The notes under the pieces are model-generated. The model did no database searches. It was not told the DNA's origin and was given only the letters and a program-made list of their open reading frames with translations. DNA of 64,000 nucleotides from Frateuria_A sp035944355 (GTDB lineage Bacteria > Pseudomonadota > Gammaproteobacteria > Xanthomonadales > Rhodanobacteraceae), in the NCBI RefSeq assembly GCF_035944355.1, contig NZ_DASZBH010000004.1, forward strand, positions 124,001 through 188,000, in the 5' to 3' direction. Positions 26,151-36,530 of this stretch are shown piece by piece. Both the position numbers and the translations under genes were made by a program. The first letter of the stretch is position 1. Every line of letters starts with the position of its first letter.

Positions 26151-27479
26151 ATGCCGTCAAAGATAGATCGCGACAAAGCATCATGCCCAATTTTCATCAT
26201 CGGGTCGTACCGGTCCGCCACCAGCGTCATGACCTGGGCGCTTGGGCAGCATCCGAACATCTTTCCGCTGGAAGAAACGCATTTCGTCTACAAACTGGCC
26301 GTCGACCTCGACTACCTCTACGAAATCGGGTCACGGCAAGGCCACCGCTCCTTGATCGGCATGGCGCAGCTCACCCCACGGGAGTTTCGTGTTCACTTCG
26401 GCTTGGCCTGCGACGATCTCATCATATCGTCGCGACCGCGGCTGGTTGATCATGCCAACTCCAGCGAGTTCCACAACGAACACACCGAAAACATCGAGCT
26501 GAAGATTTCCGAAGCGGATCCGAAGCGGCGCTGGATCGATGGCACGCCGGAGAACGCCCATTTCGTGTTGTCTCTAGTACGCATGTATCCGGGGGCGAAA
26601 TTCATCCATATCTTGCGGAACCCACGGCAGGTTGCTGCCTCCCTCATGAATTTTTCCGCTGCGGGCGCCAGCGATTACCCCGAGGAGGAGGCATATCGCA
26701 CTTGGTCCCGGATGGTTCTTTCATGTGCGATTGCCGAGGAAGCATTGGGCCCGGGGCGCATCCTGCGCATCCGTTACGAGGACATCGTTGCGGACCCGGA
26801 AACAACTCTGCGACGTTGCCTCGCGTTTGCTGGCGAGGAATTCCATCCCGGGTGTCTGACGCCGTTGCGCGAAAGAATCAACAGCTCCGGCCCCACCGAT
26901 ATCGGCGACGACAGTATCGAGGCCAACATCGACGCGCCTGATGAATGGGTCCGTGAAGCATTCGAGCTCTACCGCCGGCTCCAGCAAGGTCCTGGCCTGT
27001 CGACAGGAAGGCTCGCGGCTTTCCGCGAGCTGCAGCGCAGGTTGCGCGAGTATCAGCGCGGTCTGCGTTCGGACGTGAACGATCGGCTCTTTGCCGAGCT
27101 GCGCAGTACAAAGGTGCGCCTTAAATTGCTTGAGGCACCCTTGAAGGTATTGGGTTGGGGGCCGCGGGACATAGTCGCCGGCGCGCCGTTCAATACCCAA
27201 CCGGATGGCAGGAACGCCCTCTGGGTCAAAACCCGCAACGCTTGGTGGGACACCGTTATCGAATTGGATGGAGTGCCGCTGGAAACCTCAGTGAGCAGCC
27301 GGGGCGAGCGGGTCACAGCTCTGGTTCCGCCCGGTTTGACCGCTCGGCCGTGTCGGCTTGAGCTGGTCCTGCGCAGCCGGGAGACCGGCGAGGTTGCCGG
27401 ACCCTATACCATCGCGCCGACACCACGCCACGCCGTGTTTCGACGCCTTTTCCACCGGGTGATGGACAAGCTGACGTAG
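26151..27479 (+). CDS. PAPS-dependent sulfotransferase family protein
   Basis: Sulfotransferases move sulfate from PAPS to sugars, lipids or tyrosines. The 442-residue protein has a 5'-phosphosulfate loop near the N-terminus (IFIIGSYRSATSVM, 14-27; usual form GxxRSGTT) and a 3'-phosphate motif LRNPRQVAAS at about 154-163. Later RYEDIVADPETTLRRCLAFAG matches family helices. Residues from about 290 on form a charged helix and a beta-rich extension not needed in minimal sulfotransferases. ATG 26151 follows AGGA at 26137-26140. It lies alone, divergent from the cassette and convergent with etfA. A sulfated LPS or capsular sugar is the obvious inference. Confidence 0.8.
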   Translation: MPSKIDRDKASCPIFIIGSYRSATSVMTWALGQHPNIFPLEETHFVYKLAVDLDYLYEIGSRQGHRSLIGMAQLTPREFRVHFGLACDDLIISSRPRLVDHANSSEFHNEHTENIELKISEADPKRRWIDGTPENAHFVLSLVRMYPGAKFIHILRNPRQVAASLMNFSAAGASDYPEEEAYRTWSRMVLSCAIAEEALGPGRILRIRYEDIVADPETTLRRCLAFAGEEFHPGCLTPLRERINSSGPTDIGDDSIEANIDAPDEWVREAFELYRRLQQGPGLSTGRLAAFRELQRRLREYQRGLRSDVNDRLFAELRSTKVRLKLLEAPLKVLGWGPRDIVAGAPFNTQPDGRNALWVKTRNAWWDTVIELDGVPLETSVSSRGERVTALVPPGLTARPCRLELVLRSRETGEVAGPYTIAPTPRHAVFRRLFHRVMDKLT

Positions 27480-27535
27480 TTGTCGCTCACCGCGAAAGCT
27501 GAAGCGCAATTGATCGGATTCGTGTCAAATCGGAC

Positions 27536-27560
27536 GCGTCGCCGTCGATGATGGCGACGC
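27536..27560. terminator. Hairpin between sulfotransferase and etfA
   Basis: A perfect 8-bp stem GCGTCGCC/GGCGACGC (27536-27543 with 27553-27560) with a nine-base loop lies between convergent genes. There is no T-run, so it is a plausible but weak terminator for both. Confidence 0.5.
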
Positions 27561-27589
27561 CGTGTGCCAGTGTGTCCGGTTGGCGGGAC

Positions 27590-28531
27590 TCAAAGTGCCT
27601 GCTCCAGTTCCGGAATCAATTTGAACAGATCTCCCACGAGTCCGATGTCGGCCACCTCGAAAATCGGCGCCTCGGCATCCTTGTTGATCGCCACGATGGT
27701 GCCCGCATCCTTGATGCCGGTCAGATGCTGGATGGCGCCGGAGATGCCGATCGCCATGTACAACTCGGGAGCGATGATCTTGCCGGTCTGGCCGACCTGC
27801 ATCTCGTTGGGGACGTAGCCCGCATCCACGGCGGCGCGTGAGGCGCCCACGGCGGCGCCGATCTTGTCGGCGAACTTGTAGATGATCTCGAAGTTTTCCT
27901 TCGAGCCGACGCCGCGGCCGCCCGAAACGACCTTGCTGGCGCTCTGCAGGTCCGGGCGGTCGCTCTTGCCCTGCTTCAGTTCGACGAAGCGGGTGTAGGA
28001 GGGCAGCGCGACGTCGAGGCTCAGCGTTTCAACCGGGGCGCTGTTCGCACCGCTGGCGGCAGCCGGCCAGGACGCCGTGCGGATGGTGGCGACCACGGTC
28101 TGCGCCGGATCGGCTTCCACCGTGACGATGGCGTTGCCCGCGTAGATCGGACGCTTGAAGGTATGGCTGCCCTCGACCGCCATCACGTCGCTGACCTGCG
28201 CCACGCCGAGCAGGGCGGCCACGCGCGGGGCCAGGTCCTTGCCGAAAGTGGTGGAGGGAACAAACACGTGGCTGTAGCCGGTGGCAGCCTTGGCCACCTG
28301 CGGCGCCAGCACGGCGGCGAGCGCATGAGCGTTCTCGGGGCGGGCGACGGTGAGCACGTGGCTCACGCCCTCGATCTTTGCAGCCTCGGCGGCGAGGGTG
28401 TCGGCGCTGTCCGCCAGCACCAGCACGTCGATGGCTTCAGGCTTGACCGCCGCGGCGGCGCTGACGGCGCGCGCGGTGGAGGGGTTGAGCTTGCCGCCCA
28501 GATGTTCGGCGATGACGAGGATCTTGCTCAT
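27590..28531 (-). CDS. etfA: Electron transfer flavoprotein alpha subunit
   Basis: EtfA binds the FAD of the EtfAB heterodimer, which takes electrons from acyl-CoA and other dehydrogenases and passes them to ETF-QO. At 313 residues it has the usual length. The C-terminal FAD-binding domain shows GGRGVGSKENF, GASRAAVDAGYVPNEMQVGQ and YMAIGISGAIQHLTG, ending in the DIGLVGDLFKLIPELE motif. It is 27 bp downstream of etfB and cotranscribed. In Xanthomonas etf genes mark the right border of the LPS locus. Confidence 0.96.
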   Translation of the reverse strand: MSKILVIAEHLGGKLNPSTARAVSAAAAVKPEAIDVLVLADSADTLAAEAAKIEGVSHVLTVARPENAHALAAVLAPQVAKAATGYSHVFVPSTTFGKDLAPRVAALLGVAQVSDVMAVEGSHTFKRPIYAGNAIVTVEADPAQTVVATIRTASWPAAASGANSAPVETLSLDVALPSYTRFVELKQGKSDRPDLQSASKVVSGGRGVGSKENFEIIYKFADKIGAAVGASRAAVDAGYVPNEMQVGQTGKIIAPELYMAIGISGAIQHLTGIKDAGTIVAINKDAEAPIFEVADIGLVGDLFKLIPELEQAL

Positions 28532-28558
28532 GTCTGCTCTCCAGTTCCCGGCGGCCGC

Positions 28559-29305
28559 TTACAGCAGGCCTTTCTGCTTGAGGGTGGCGACCAGCTCGGC
28601 CGCGTCCTTCACCATCACGCCCTTGCTGCGCTTGGGCGGCGCGGCGTAGTGGGTGGTCTTCAGGTGGTCGCCGCCTTCGACGCCGAGCGAGGCGAACTCG
28701 ATCACGTCGATCGGCTTGGACTTGGCCTTCATGATGTCCGGCAGCTTGATGAAGCGCGGCTCGTTGAGGCGAAGGTCCGTGGTGATCACGGCGGGCAGGT
28801 CGGCCTCGATGGTTTCCAGACCGGCGTCGACCTCGCGGGTGACGGTCGCCTTGCCATCGGCAATCTCGACTTTGCTGGCGAACGTGGCCTGCGGGCGGTC
28901 CCACAGCGCGGCGAGCATCTGGCCGGTCTGGTTGGCGTCGTCGTCGATCGCCTGCTTGCCCAGGATCACCAGGCCCGGCTGCTCCTTTTCAACCAGCTTG
29001 AGGAAGGTGCGCGCGGCGGTGAGCGGCTGCACGGCCTCGGTCGTGGTTACGTGGATGGCGCGGTTGGCGCCCATGGCCAAGCCGTTGCGCAGGTGCGCGG
29101 TGAGATCGGCCGGGCCGATGCCCACGATCACCACTTCCTCGGCCACGCCCTTCTCGCGCAGGCGCAGGGCCTCTTCCAGTGCGATGTCGTCGAAGGGGTT
29201 GGCGGAAAGCTTGACGCCCTCGGTCACCACGCCGGTGCCGTCGGGCTTGACCTGGATGCGGACGTTGTAGTCCACAACGCGCTTGTAGCCGACCAGAATC
29301 TTCAT
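28559..29305 (-). CDS. etfB: Electron transfer flavoprotein beta subunit
   Basis: EtfB is the AMP-binding partner of EtfA. The 248-residue product starts MKILVGYKRVVDYNVRI and contains the family signature VEIADGKATVTREVDAGLE followed by LPAVITTDLRLNEPR. The C-terminal recognition helix region is present. The start ATG 29305 is the only good one. It leads the etfBA operon; the promoter should lie in the 95 bp between it and the glycosyltransferase gene. Confidence 0.96.
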   Translation of the reverse strand: MKILVGYKRVVDYNVRIQVKPDGTGVVTEGVKLSANPFDDIALEEALRLREKGVAEEVVIVGIGPADLTAHLRNGLAMGANRAIHVTTTEAVQPLTAARTFLKLVEKEQPGLVILGKQAIDDDANQTGQMLAALWDRPQATFASKVEIADGKATVTREVDAGLETIEADLPAVITTDLRLNEPRFIKLPDIMKAKSKPIDVIEFASLGVEGGDHLKTTHYAAPPKRSKGVMVKDAAELVATLKQKGLL

Positions 29306-29400
29306 CGATGGGATCCTTGCGTTTGAATGCAGCGCCAGGCAGCGCTCGAAACGGGCATTCTAGCGTGAGCGCTGCATTGGGGTGTCGCTGTGGCGTTCGC

Positions 29401-31446
29401 TCAGGCCAGTGCCCGGTCCAGTGCCTGGCGCGCGGCGTCGAAGGAGAAATGTCGCTGCACGTTGGCCAGACCCGCCTCGGACAGGCGCATCCACAGCGCT
29501 TCGTCGTCGTACAGGCGCAACACTGCCTCGACGAAGCTTTCGCCATCGTCAGCCAACAGCACGTCCTGCCCATCGATTAGGTTCATGCCTTCGGCGGCGA
29601 TCGAGGTGGCTACCACGGGCAGGCCGTGACTCATCGCCATATTGACCTTGCCTTTCACGCCCGCGCCGTAGCGCAATGGAGCCAGCGCGATGCGGCAGTC
29701 GGACAGCCACGGGCCGAGTTCCTCGACCCGACCGTGTGCGCGGATGCCGGCGATGGCCAGGCGCGTACGATCCGATTCAGCCATGTCACCAATAAGGTGC
29801 AGCTCGATGTCGGGCCGGCGCGCGCGGATGCGTGGATAGATGTCCTCCGCCAGCCATTCGATCGCATCAATGTTCGGCGGGTGCGCAGCGCCGCCGACGA
29901 ACATCAGGCCGGCACGTTCGCCGAAGCCGCGGCTGCGTCCGGGCACGTCGTGCACGTTGGAGAGTAGTTCTACGCGTGCTTCAGGGAGCTCGGCCATCAA
30001 TAGCTCGCGCTCGATCGGACTGACCACCAGGGTGACGTCAGCCGCGCGGATCAACCCCAGTTCGGCTTGCCGTGAAGCCTGCGCCTGTCGCGCCAGCGCC
30101 GGATTGGCGGCGTGTTCGGCGGCGCGCTGCTCGCGCAGGAAGTGCAGGTCCACCGTGTCGAAAAGCACCTTCGCGCGCGGCACCAGCCGGCGCACCAGCG
30201 ACAGGTGGGGCAGGGCGATGTAGTGGCGGCACAGCATCACCGCGTCCAGGTCACGACCTTCGCGGGCCAGCCAGGCCGACAGCGGCGGCGACCATGGCTT
30301 GCACAACACGCGCACGCCTAATCGCCCGAGGCGCTCGATCTCTGCCGGCGTGGCGCGGCGATTGTCCGCCATGAAGCTGACCTGCCAGTTCCGCTCGCGC
30401 AGCAGTCGCATGATGTTGACCAGCCGCAGCGACCCGGAGTCGCGCGTGGGGTCAGGCGTCAACGCATCGACTATGAGGATGTGCCTGCGGCCCCAGCCCA
30501 GTGCCTCTTCAACGCGGGTGCGTGCAGGCGGCTGCCGTTCGAGCGCTTCGCGCCATTTAGCAACGAACTTGGCCTGGTTCACCCGCTGGTATTGCTTGAC
30601 GCCCGTGAAGGGATCCAGGCCCGAACTGATGCCTTCGCAGTGCACGACCACGCTGGCCGGTTCGTACAGCACGCGACGGCCGGCGGCGCGCACCGCAAAG
30701 GCGAGATCCATGTCCTCGCAGTAGGCCGGCGCATAGTGCGCGTCGAAGCCGCCGATTGCGCGGAACAGCGCGGAGTCGATCATCAGGCTGGCGCCGGACA
30801 CGTAGTCGACGTCGCGGCGGTAAAGAAAGCGCGGGTCGTCCGGCTGTTCGAAGCGGCCGTAGTTCCAGGCCTGGCCATCGGCATAAACGATGCCGCCGGC
30901 TTCTTGGAGGCGGCCGTCCGGATAGACCAGTCGGCTGCCGGCCATGCCTGCGTCAGGCTCTTCAGCAAGACAGCCGTACAGGCGATCCAGCCAGCCTGGG
31001 GTGACCTGGGTGTCATTGTTGAGGAACAGAAGGTAATTGCCGCGCGCAATGGCAGCGCCTGCGTTGCAGCTACCAATGAACCCAAGGTTGGAGGGGTTTC
31101 GCAGAAGGCGCAGGCCAGCGACGCCCGCGAGCGCCTCGGCGGTGGCGTCGGGCGAGGCGTCGTCCACCACGATCAGTTCGAACGGCACCCGGGTGCTGTG
31201 GCGCGCGATCGAGCGCAGGCATGCCACGGTGTAGTCCAATTTGCCATGGACCGGAATGACCACCGACACCAGTGGCGCATGGCTGCACTGCAACGACGGG
31301 GGCAGCGTGCCGCTGCCCAGAGGCTCGGTTTCGAAAGTGGTGACGTCCTGCCGGCGCGGCCGCAGCTCCTGCCGGATGCGACCCACGGTTCCGCGCAGGC
31401 CGCGCTGGGCCAGGCTGCCGCTCACGCGTTGCAGCAGGTAGCGCAT
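29401..31446 (-). CDS. Two-domain glycosyltransferase (GT2 plus GT4)
   Basis: The 681-residue protein has an N-terminal GT-A family 2 domain (about 58-310; VSVVIPVHGK, LNNDTQVTPGW, GRLQEAGGIVYADG) and a C-terminal GT-B family 4-like domain (about 330-680; GGAAHPPNIDAIEWL, RYGAGVKGKVNMAMSHGLPVV). The domain order and many strings match the second half of the 1097-residue fusion at 15113-18406, so the two are paralogues; this one lacks the methyltransferase and coiled coil. It sits between etfB and ETF-QO on the same strand. It probably works on the same or a related surface glycan. Confidence 0.88.
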   Translation of the reverse strand: MRYLLQRVSGSLAQRGLRGTVGRIRQELRPRRQDVTTFETEPLGSGTLPPSLQCSHAPLVSVVIPVHGKLDYTVACLRSIARHSTRVPFELIVVDDASPDATAEALAGVAGLRLLRNPSNLGFIGSCNAGAAIARGNYLLFLNNDTQVTPGWLDRLYGCLAEEPDAGMAGSRLVYPDGRLQEAGGIVYADGQAWNYGRFEQPDDPRFLYRRDVDYVSGASLMIDSALFRAIGGFDAHYAPAYCEDMDLAFAVRAAGRRVLYEPASVVVHCEGISSGLDPFTGVKQYQRVNQAKFVAKWREALERQPPARTRVEEALGWGRRHILIVDALTPDPTRDSGSLRLVNIMRLLRERNWQVSFMADNRRATPAEIERLGRLGVRVLCKPWSPPLSAWLAREGRDLDAVMLCRHYIALPHLSLVRRLVPRAKVLFDTVDLHFLREQRAAEHAANPALARQAQASRQAELGLIRAADVTLVVSPIERELLMAELPEARVELLSNVHDVPGRSRGFGERAGLMFVGGAAHPPNIDAIEWLAEDIYPRIRARRPDIELHLIGDMAESDRTRLAIAGIRAHGRVEELGPWLSDCRIALAPLRYGAGVKGKVNMAMSHGLPVVATSIAAEGMNLIDGQDVLLADDGESFVEAVLRLYDDEALWMRLSEAGLANVQRHFSFDAARQALDRALA

Positions 31447-31511
31447 GCGCCGAAGTTGCCAGCGAAGGGTACTGCTCAGGGTCGGGTCCTCGGGTGGTGT
31501 CGCGCAAGACG

Positions 31512-33128
31512 TCAGAGGTTCTGGTAATTCGGCCCCGACCCGCCCTCGGGCGTGACCCAGGTGATGATCTCGTACGGGTCCTTGATGTCGCAGGTCTTGC
31601 AGTGCACGCAGTTGGCGGCGTTGATCTGCAGGCGCTTGCCTCTGCTTCCATCAGGCATGGCGTCCTCGACGATCTCGTACACGCTGGCCGGGCAGAAACG
31701 CGTGCAGGGGTTGCCGTACTCGACGCTGCAGCGTTCGATGCAGATGTTGGTGTCGGCCACGTGCAAGTGGATCGGCTGGTCCTCGTCGTGCTCGGTGGCG
31801 GCGAAGTAGACGCCGGCCAGGCGGTCGCGCGGGGGCAGGTCGCGCGTGACGTAATCGCGCCTGGGTTCCTCGTGCTCGCCGAGCTTGTCCAGCGAGCACC
31901 AGTCGGCCTTGTTCTTCAGCGTCCATGGCGAGGCGCCGCGGGTGAGCGTCTCCCAGGCGGCGTTGGCCAGGCCGAACCACATGCCCTTCTTGAAGCCGGG
32001 CTTGATGTTGCGCACCTGCTTGAGCTCGTCCATCGCCGGCGAGGCGCGCAGGGCGGCATCGAAGCCGGCGGGTTTCAAACCATTGGCGGCCAGGTGTTCG
32101 GCGGCCAGCATGCCGCTGCGGATCGCCTGGTGCGTGCCCTTGATCTTGGGCACGTTGAGCAGGCCGGCGGTGTCGCCGATCAGGAGCGCGCCGGGCATCT
32201 CGACCTTGGGCAGCGACTGCCAGCCGCCGGTGACGATGGCGCGCGCGCCGGCGGAAAGGATGCTGCCGCCTTCCAGCAGCGGTTTGACGTGCGGGTGGTT
32301 CTTCCACTGCTGGAAGGCCTCCCACGGCTTGTACTCCGGGTCGCGGTAGTCCAGGCCGCTGACGTAGCCCAGCGCGATGCGGTCACCGTCCAGGTGGTAG
32401 AGGAAGCTGCCGCCATAAGTATGGTCATCGGCCGGCCAGCCGATGCTGTGCACGATCTTGCCGGGAGTGACGCGGCCGGCGGGCACGTGCCACAGCTCCT
32501 TGATGCCGATCGAGTAGCCCTGCGGGTCGGCGTCCTTCGCCAGGTCGAAGCGCTTGATCAGCTGCTTGGTGAGGCTGCCGCGCGCGCCCTCGGCGAGCAC
32601 GGTGACCTTGGCCTTGATGTCGATGCCCTGGGTGTAACCGGGTTTGTGCGTGCCGTCCTTGGCCACGCCCATGTCGCCGATGCGCACGCCGGCGACGGAG
32701 CCATCCTCGTCATAGATGTTGTCGGCGGCGGCGAAGCCGGGGAACACGTCCACGCCCAGTGCCTCGGCCTGGGGCGCCAGCCAGGCGCACATGGCCCCCA
32801 GCGACACGATGAAGTTGCCGTGGTTGCGCATGCCCGGCGGCACCGGCAGCTTGCGCCCGCCGGTCTTGGACAGCATCCAGAACTCGTCCTCGCCGGCGGG
32901 CACGCACACCGGTGGCGGGTTGTCGCGCCAGCCGGGCAGCAGGGCATCGAGCGGGCCGGGTTCGATCACGGCGCCGGAGAGGATCTGCGCGCCGACGGTG
33001 GACGCCTTCTCGATCACGCAGACGGTGGTCCCGGGCGACAGCTGCTTGAGGCGGATCGCGAACGACAGCCCGGCGGGGCCGGCGCCGACCACGACCACGT
33101 CGTATTCCATCATCTCGCGTTCGCTCAT
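31512..33128 (-). CDS. Electron transfer flavoprotein-ubiquinone oxidoreductase
   Basis: ETF-QO is a monotopic membrane flavoprotein passing electrons from ETF to ubiquinone. The 538-residue product has an N-terminal FAD motif VVVGAGPAGLSFAIRL, the family string PGGMRNHGN-like PPGMRNHGNFIVS, and a C-terminal 4Fe-4S domain with CIERCSVEYGNPCTRFCPA and NCVHCKTC. The frame is open to 33308, but ATG 33128 (MSEREMMEYDVVVVG) has GGAG upstream and fits the family length. A glycosyltransferase gene separates it from etfBA. It is divergent from the amidase gene. Confidence 0.95.
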   Translation of the reverse strand: MSEREMMEYDVVVVGAGPAGLSFAIRLKQLSPGTTVCVIEKASTVGAQILSGAVIEPGPLDALLPGWRDNPPPVCVPAGEDEFWMLSKTGGRKLPVPPGMRNHGNFIVSLGAMCAWLAPQAEALGVDVFPGFAAADNIYDEDGSVAGVRIGDMGVAKDGTHKPGYTQGIDIKAKVTVLAEGARGSLTKQLIKRFDLAKDADPQGYSIGIKELWHVPAGRVTPGKIVHSIGWPADDHTYGGSFLYHLDGDRIALGYVSGLDYRDPEYKPWEAFQQWKNHPHVKPLLEGGSILSAGARAIVTGGWQSLPKVEMPGALLIGDTAGLLNVPKIKGTHQAIRSGMLAAEHLAANGLKPAGFDAALRASPAMDELKQVRNIKPGFKKGMWFGLANAAWETLTRGASPWTLKNKADWCSLDKLGEHEEPRRDYVTRDLPPRDRLAGVYFAATEHDEDQPIHLHVADTNICIERCSVEYGNPCTRFCPASVYEIVEDAMPDGSRGKRLQINAANCVHCKTCDIKDPYEIITWVTPEGGSGPNYQNL

Positions 33129-33279
33129 GGCGGACTCCGTGCTGCCTGCGTACCAAGGGTAGACCGGCATTGTCCGGTTTCGCGCGCCTGGCGGCAAACC
33201 GGACTCTTCACTCAAGAGCGCTTGCAATCGCTTTGCGGACCGTGGCGATAATCGGGAATCCGATGCAACAGGACGAGGC

Positions 33280-34677
33280 ATGAATTCGACCGCGCCGATC
33301 GCCGACATTGACCTGCGCCGCGCCAGCGTGTGCCAGTTGCTGCACTGGCTGGCGGTGGGACGCGTGCAACCCCAGGCGCTGGCGGACGCTTACCAGGATG
33401 CGATCGAGCGGATCAATCCCGAACTCAATGCCTACGTCGACCTGCGGCCGGGCCTGCTGCAGGAACAGGCGCGCACCGCGACCCATCGCCGCCGCGATGG
33501 CGTGCTCGGGCGGCTGGACGGCATACCGATCGCGCTGAAGGACAATTTCGACATGGCCGGCTGGCCCACCCGTGCCGGCCTGCCGGGGCGCGAGCAGCCG
33601 GTGCAGGACGATGCCCACGTGGTGTCGCGCCTGCGCGCCTCCGGCGCGGTGCTGGTGGGCAAGACCAACATGGACGAAGCCGCGCTGGGCGCCGCCACCG
33701 ACAACCCGCATTACGGGCCGACGCACAATCCGTACAAGCACGGTTACAGCGCGGGCGGTTCATCCGGCGGCGCGGCCGCGGCGGTCGCCGCCGGGCTCGC
33801 GGCGGCCGCGGTGGGTTCGGACAGCCTCGGCTCGATCCGCATCCCTGCGAGCTACTGCGGCGTGTACGCGCTCAAGCCCACGCACGGGGAGATCTCCACC
33901 CGCGGCATGCTGCCGGCGGCACGCCGGCTCGATGCGGTCGGATTGTTGGCGCGCAGCGCCAACGACCTCACCGTGCTGTTGCAGGTGCTGGCCGGCTACG
34001 ACGCCGACGACCCGCGCTCGCGTCGTCGCCGCGTCGCCTTCTCCCCGCCGGATTGGGAGCCCGGCCACCTGCGCGCGGGCCTGTTGCCGAACCTGGCGGC
34101 GGTGGGTGTGGACGCGGAAGTTGTCGAGGTGTTCGAAGCGGCGCTCGCCAGGTTGCCGCGTGAACTGGGCGAACGGCGCACGGTGGATTTCGCCGATTGG
34201 AATTTCGCGCGCTCACGCCGCGCGGGCCTGCTGCTGATGGAGGCGGAGATGCTTGGCACCTATGCCGCCGATCTGGCCGACACCACCCGCCCGGTTTCGT
34301 CCCGGTTGCGCGGGCTGCTCGAGTACGCCGCGCGCAAGAGTGCCGCGGACTACGCCGTGGCCGACCGCGTGCTGGACGCCGCCACGCTCAAGATGCGCCG
34401 GCTGTTCGCGCAGATCGACGTATTGGTTTTGCCGACCACGCCGCAGGGCGCGTTTCCGCTGGACGGGCCGGCGCCCGATTCCGCGGCGGATCTGACCAGC
34501 TTCGCCAGCCTCGCCGGCTGCCCGGCGGTGAGCCTGCCGATGGGCGTGCTGAGCGACGGCCGCCCGATCGGCCTGCAGTTCGTCGGCGCGCGCGGTTCGG
34601 ATCTGCGTCTGCTGGAACTGGCGGCGGTCTGTGCCTCGTCGCTGGACGCCGATCCGGCCTATCCGGCGATCGCCTGA
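33280..34677 (+). CDS. Amidase signature family enzyme
   Basis: The 465-residue amidase hydrolyses an amide bond of unknown substrate. The Ser-cisSer-Lys triad is visible: Lys87 in ALKDNF, the GGSSGG loop (159-164) and the nucleophile Ser185 in SLGSIRIPAS, with the expected 24-residue spacing between the serines. It is GatA-like, but no gatB or gatC lies nearby, and the usual Thr-Gly before GSIR is replaced by Ser-Leu, so a stand-alone amidase is more likely. ATG 33280 follows GGACGAGG. It is followed after 20 bp by alkB, probably in one operon. Confidence 0.82.
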   Translation: MNSTAPIADIDLRRASVCQLLHWLAVGRVQPQALADAYQDAIERINPELNAYVDLRPGLLQEQARTATHRRRDGVLGRLDGIPIALKDNFDMAGWPTRAGLPGREQPVQDDAHVVSRLRASGAVLVGKTNMDEAALGAATDNPHYGPTHNPYKHGYSAGGSSGGAAAAVAAGLAAAAVGSDSLGSIRIPASYCGVYALKPTHGEISTRGMLPAARRLDAVGLLARSANDLTVLLQVLAGYDADDPRSRRRRVAFSPPDWEPGHLRAGLLPNLAAVGVDAEVVEVFEAALARLPRELGERRTVDFADWNFARSRRAGLLLMEAEMLGTYAADLADTTRPVSSRLRGLLEYAARKSAADYAVADRVLDAATLKMRRLFAQIDVLVLPTTPQGAFPLDGPAPDSAADLTSFASLAGCPAVSLPMGVLSDGRPIGLQFVGARGSDLRLLELAAVCASSLDADPAYPAIA

Positions 34678-34697
34678 CGCAGTTCCGGGTGGAAGCG

Positions 34698-35327
34698 ATG
34701 TCGATCGGGGATCTGTTCGCTGCTTCCGCCGGCCGGCAACTGCTCGATCTGCCGGGCGCCGAACTGGCGTACTGGCCGGCGTGGCTGGCGCCGGCCGAGG
34801 CCGATGCGCTGTTCGAGAGCCTGTATGTGCAAATCCCGTGGGAGACGCACGTGATCCGGATCCGCGGCCGCGAAGTCAGCTCGCCCAGACTCAGCTGCTG
34901 GATCGGCGACCCGGGAGCGGGCTACGTGTATTCGCGCACGCGCTTCGAACCCCGGCCTTGGCCTGCGCCGCTGGCGGCGTTGCGCGCACGCATCGACGAG
35001 GTCTGCGGTGCAGGTTTCAACAGCGTGCTGGCCAATCTCTACCGCGACGGCCGCGACGCGATGGGCTGGCACAGCGACGACGAGCCGGAACTGGGGCAGG
35101 AGCCCGTCATCGCCTCGCTCAGCCTGGGCGCCGGGCGGCGCTTCGTGTTCCGCCGCAAGCCCGCACGCGGACAGGCGGCCGCGCGCGCCGCGCTGGAGCT
35201 GCGCCTGGCGCACGGCAGCCTGCTGCGCATGGCCGGCGCCACCCAGCGCCTGTACCAGCATGCGCTGCCGCGCGCGCTGCGGGTCGCGGCGCCACGCATC
35301 AACCTCACGTTCCGGCGGATCGGCTAG
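34698..35327 (+). CDS. alkB: AlkB-like 2-oxoglutarate/Fe(II) dioxygenase
   Basis: AlkB-type enzymes oxidatively remove methyl groups from 1-methyladenine and 3-methylcytosine in DNA or RNA. The 209-residue product carries the iron-binding HSD in MGWHSDDE (HxD), a distal His (YQHALPR) and the 2-oxoglutarate-binding RINLTFRR. Sequence and size are closer to the ALKBH2/3-like group than to E. coli AlkB. The ATG at 34698 follows GGTGGAAG and gives the right length. No ada gene is nearby; it is the distal gene of the amidase pair. Confidence 0.88.
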   Translation: MSIGDLFAASAGRQLLDLPGAELAYWPAWLAPAEADALFESLYVQIPWETHVIRIRGREVSSPRLSCWIGDPGAGYVYSRTRFEPRPWPAPLAALRARIDEVCGAGFNSVLANLYRDGRDAMGWHSDDEPELGQEPVIASLSLGAGRRFVFRRKPARGQAAARAALELRLAHGSLLRMAGATQRLYQHALPRALRVAAPRINLTFRRIG

Positions 35328-35429
35328 TTGCCGTCGAGGCGCGCCTGCAAGGCGGCGTAGCGCGGTGCGTGGCTTGGCTTGCAACGGGGCGCCGGCGATA
35401 ATCGCGGCTTTCCCCAAGGTGCCCGTGCG

Positions 35430-36530
<1,101 letters not shown>

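Noticed and set aside
25772..26260. A 162-codon minus-strand frame crossing the gap beside the sulfotransferase gene
   Set aside because: It overlaps the 5' end of the sulfotransferase gene, has no ribosome-binding site and shows no family motif; one stretch (KVAILGA) looks like a Rossmann start but nothing consistent follows.
28163..29326. A 387-codon plus-strand frame opposite etfA and etfB
   Set aside because: It is His/Gln/Val-rich antisense sequence over two certain genes, a known artefact in GC-rich genomes.
35328..35429. Glycine riboswitch in front of gcvT
   Set aside because: The 102-bp gap is too short and has no recognisable aptamer pattern.
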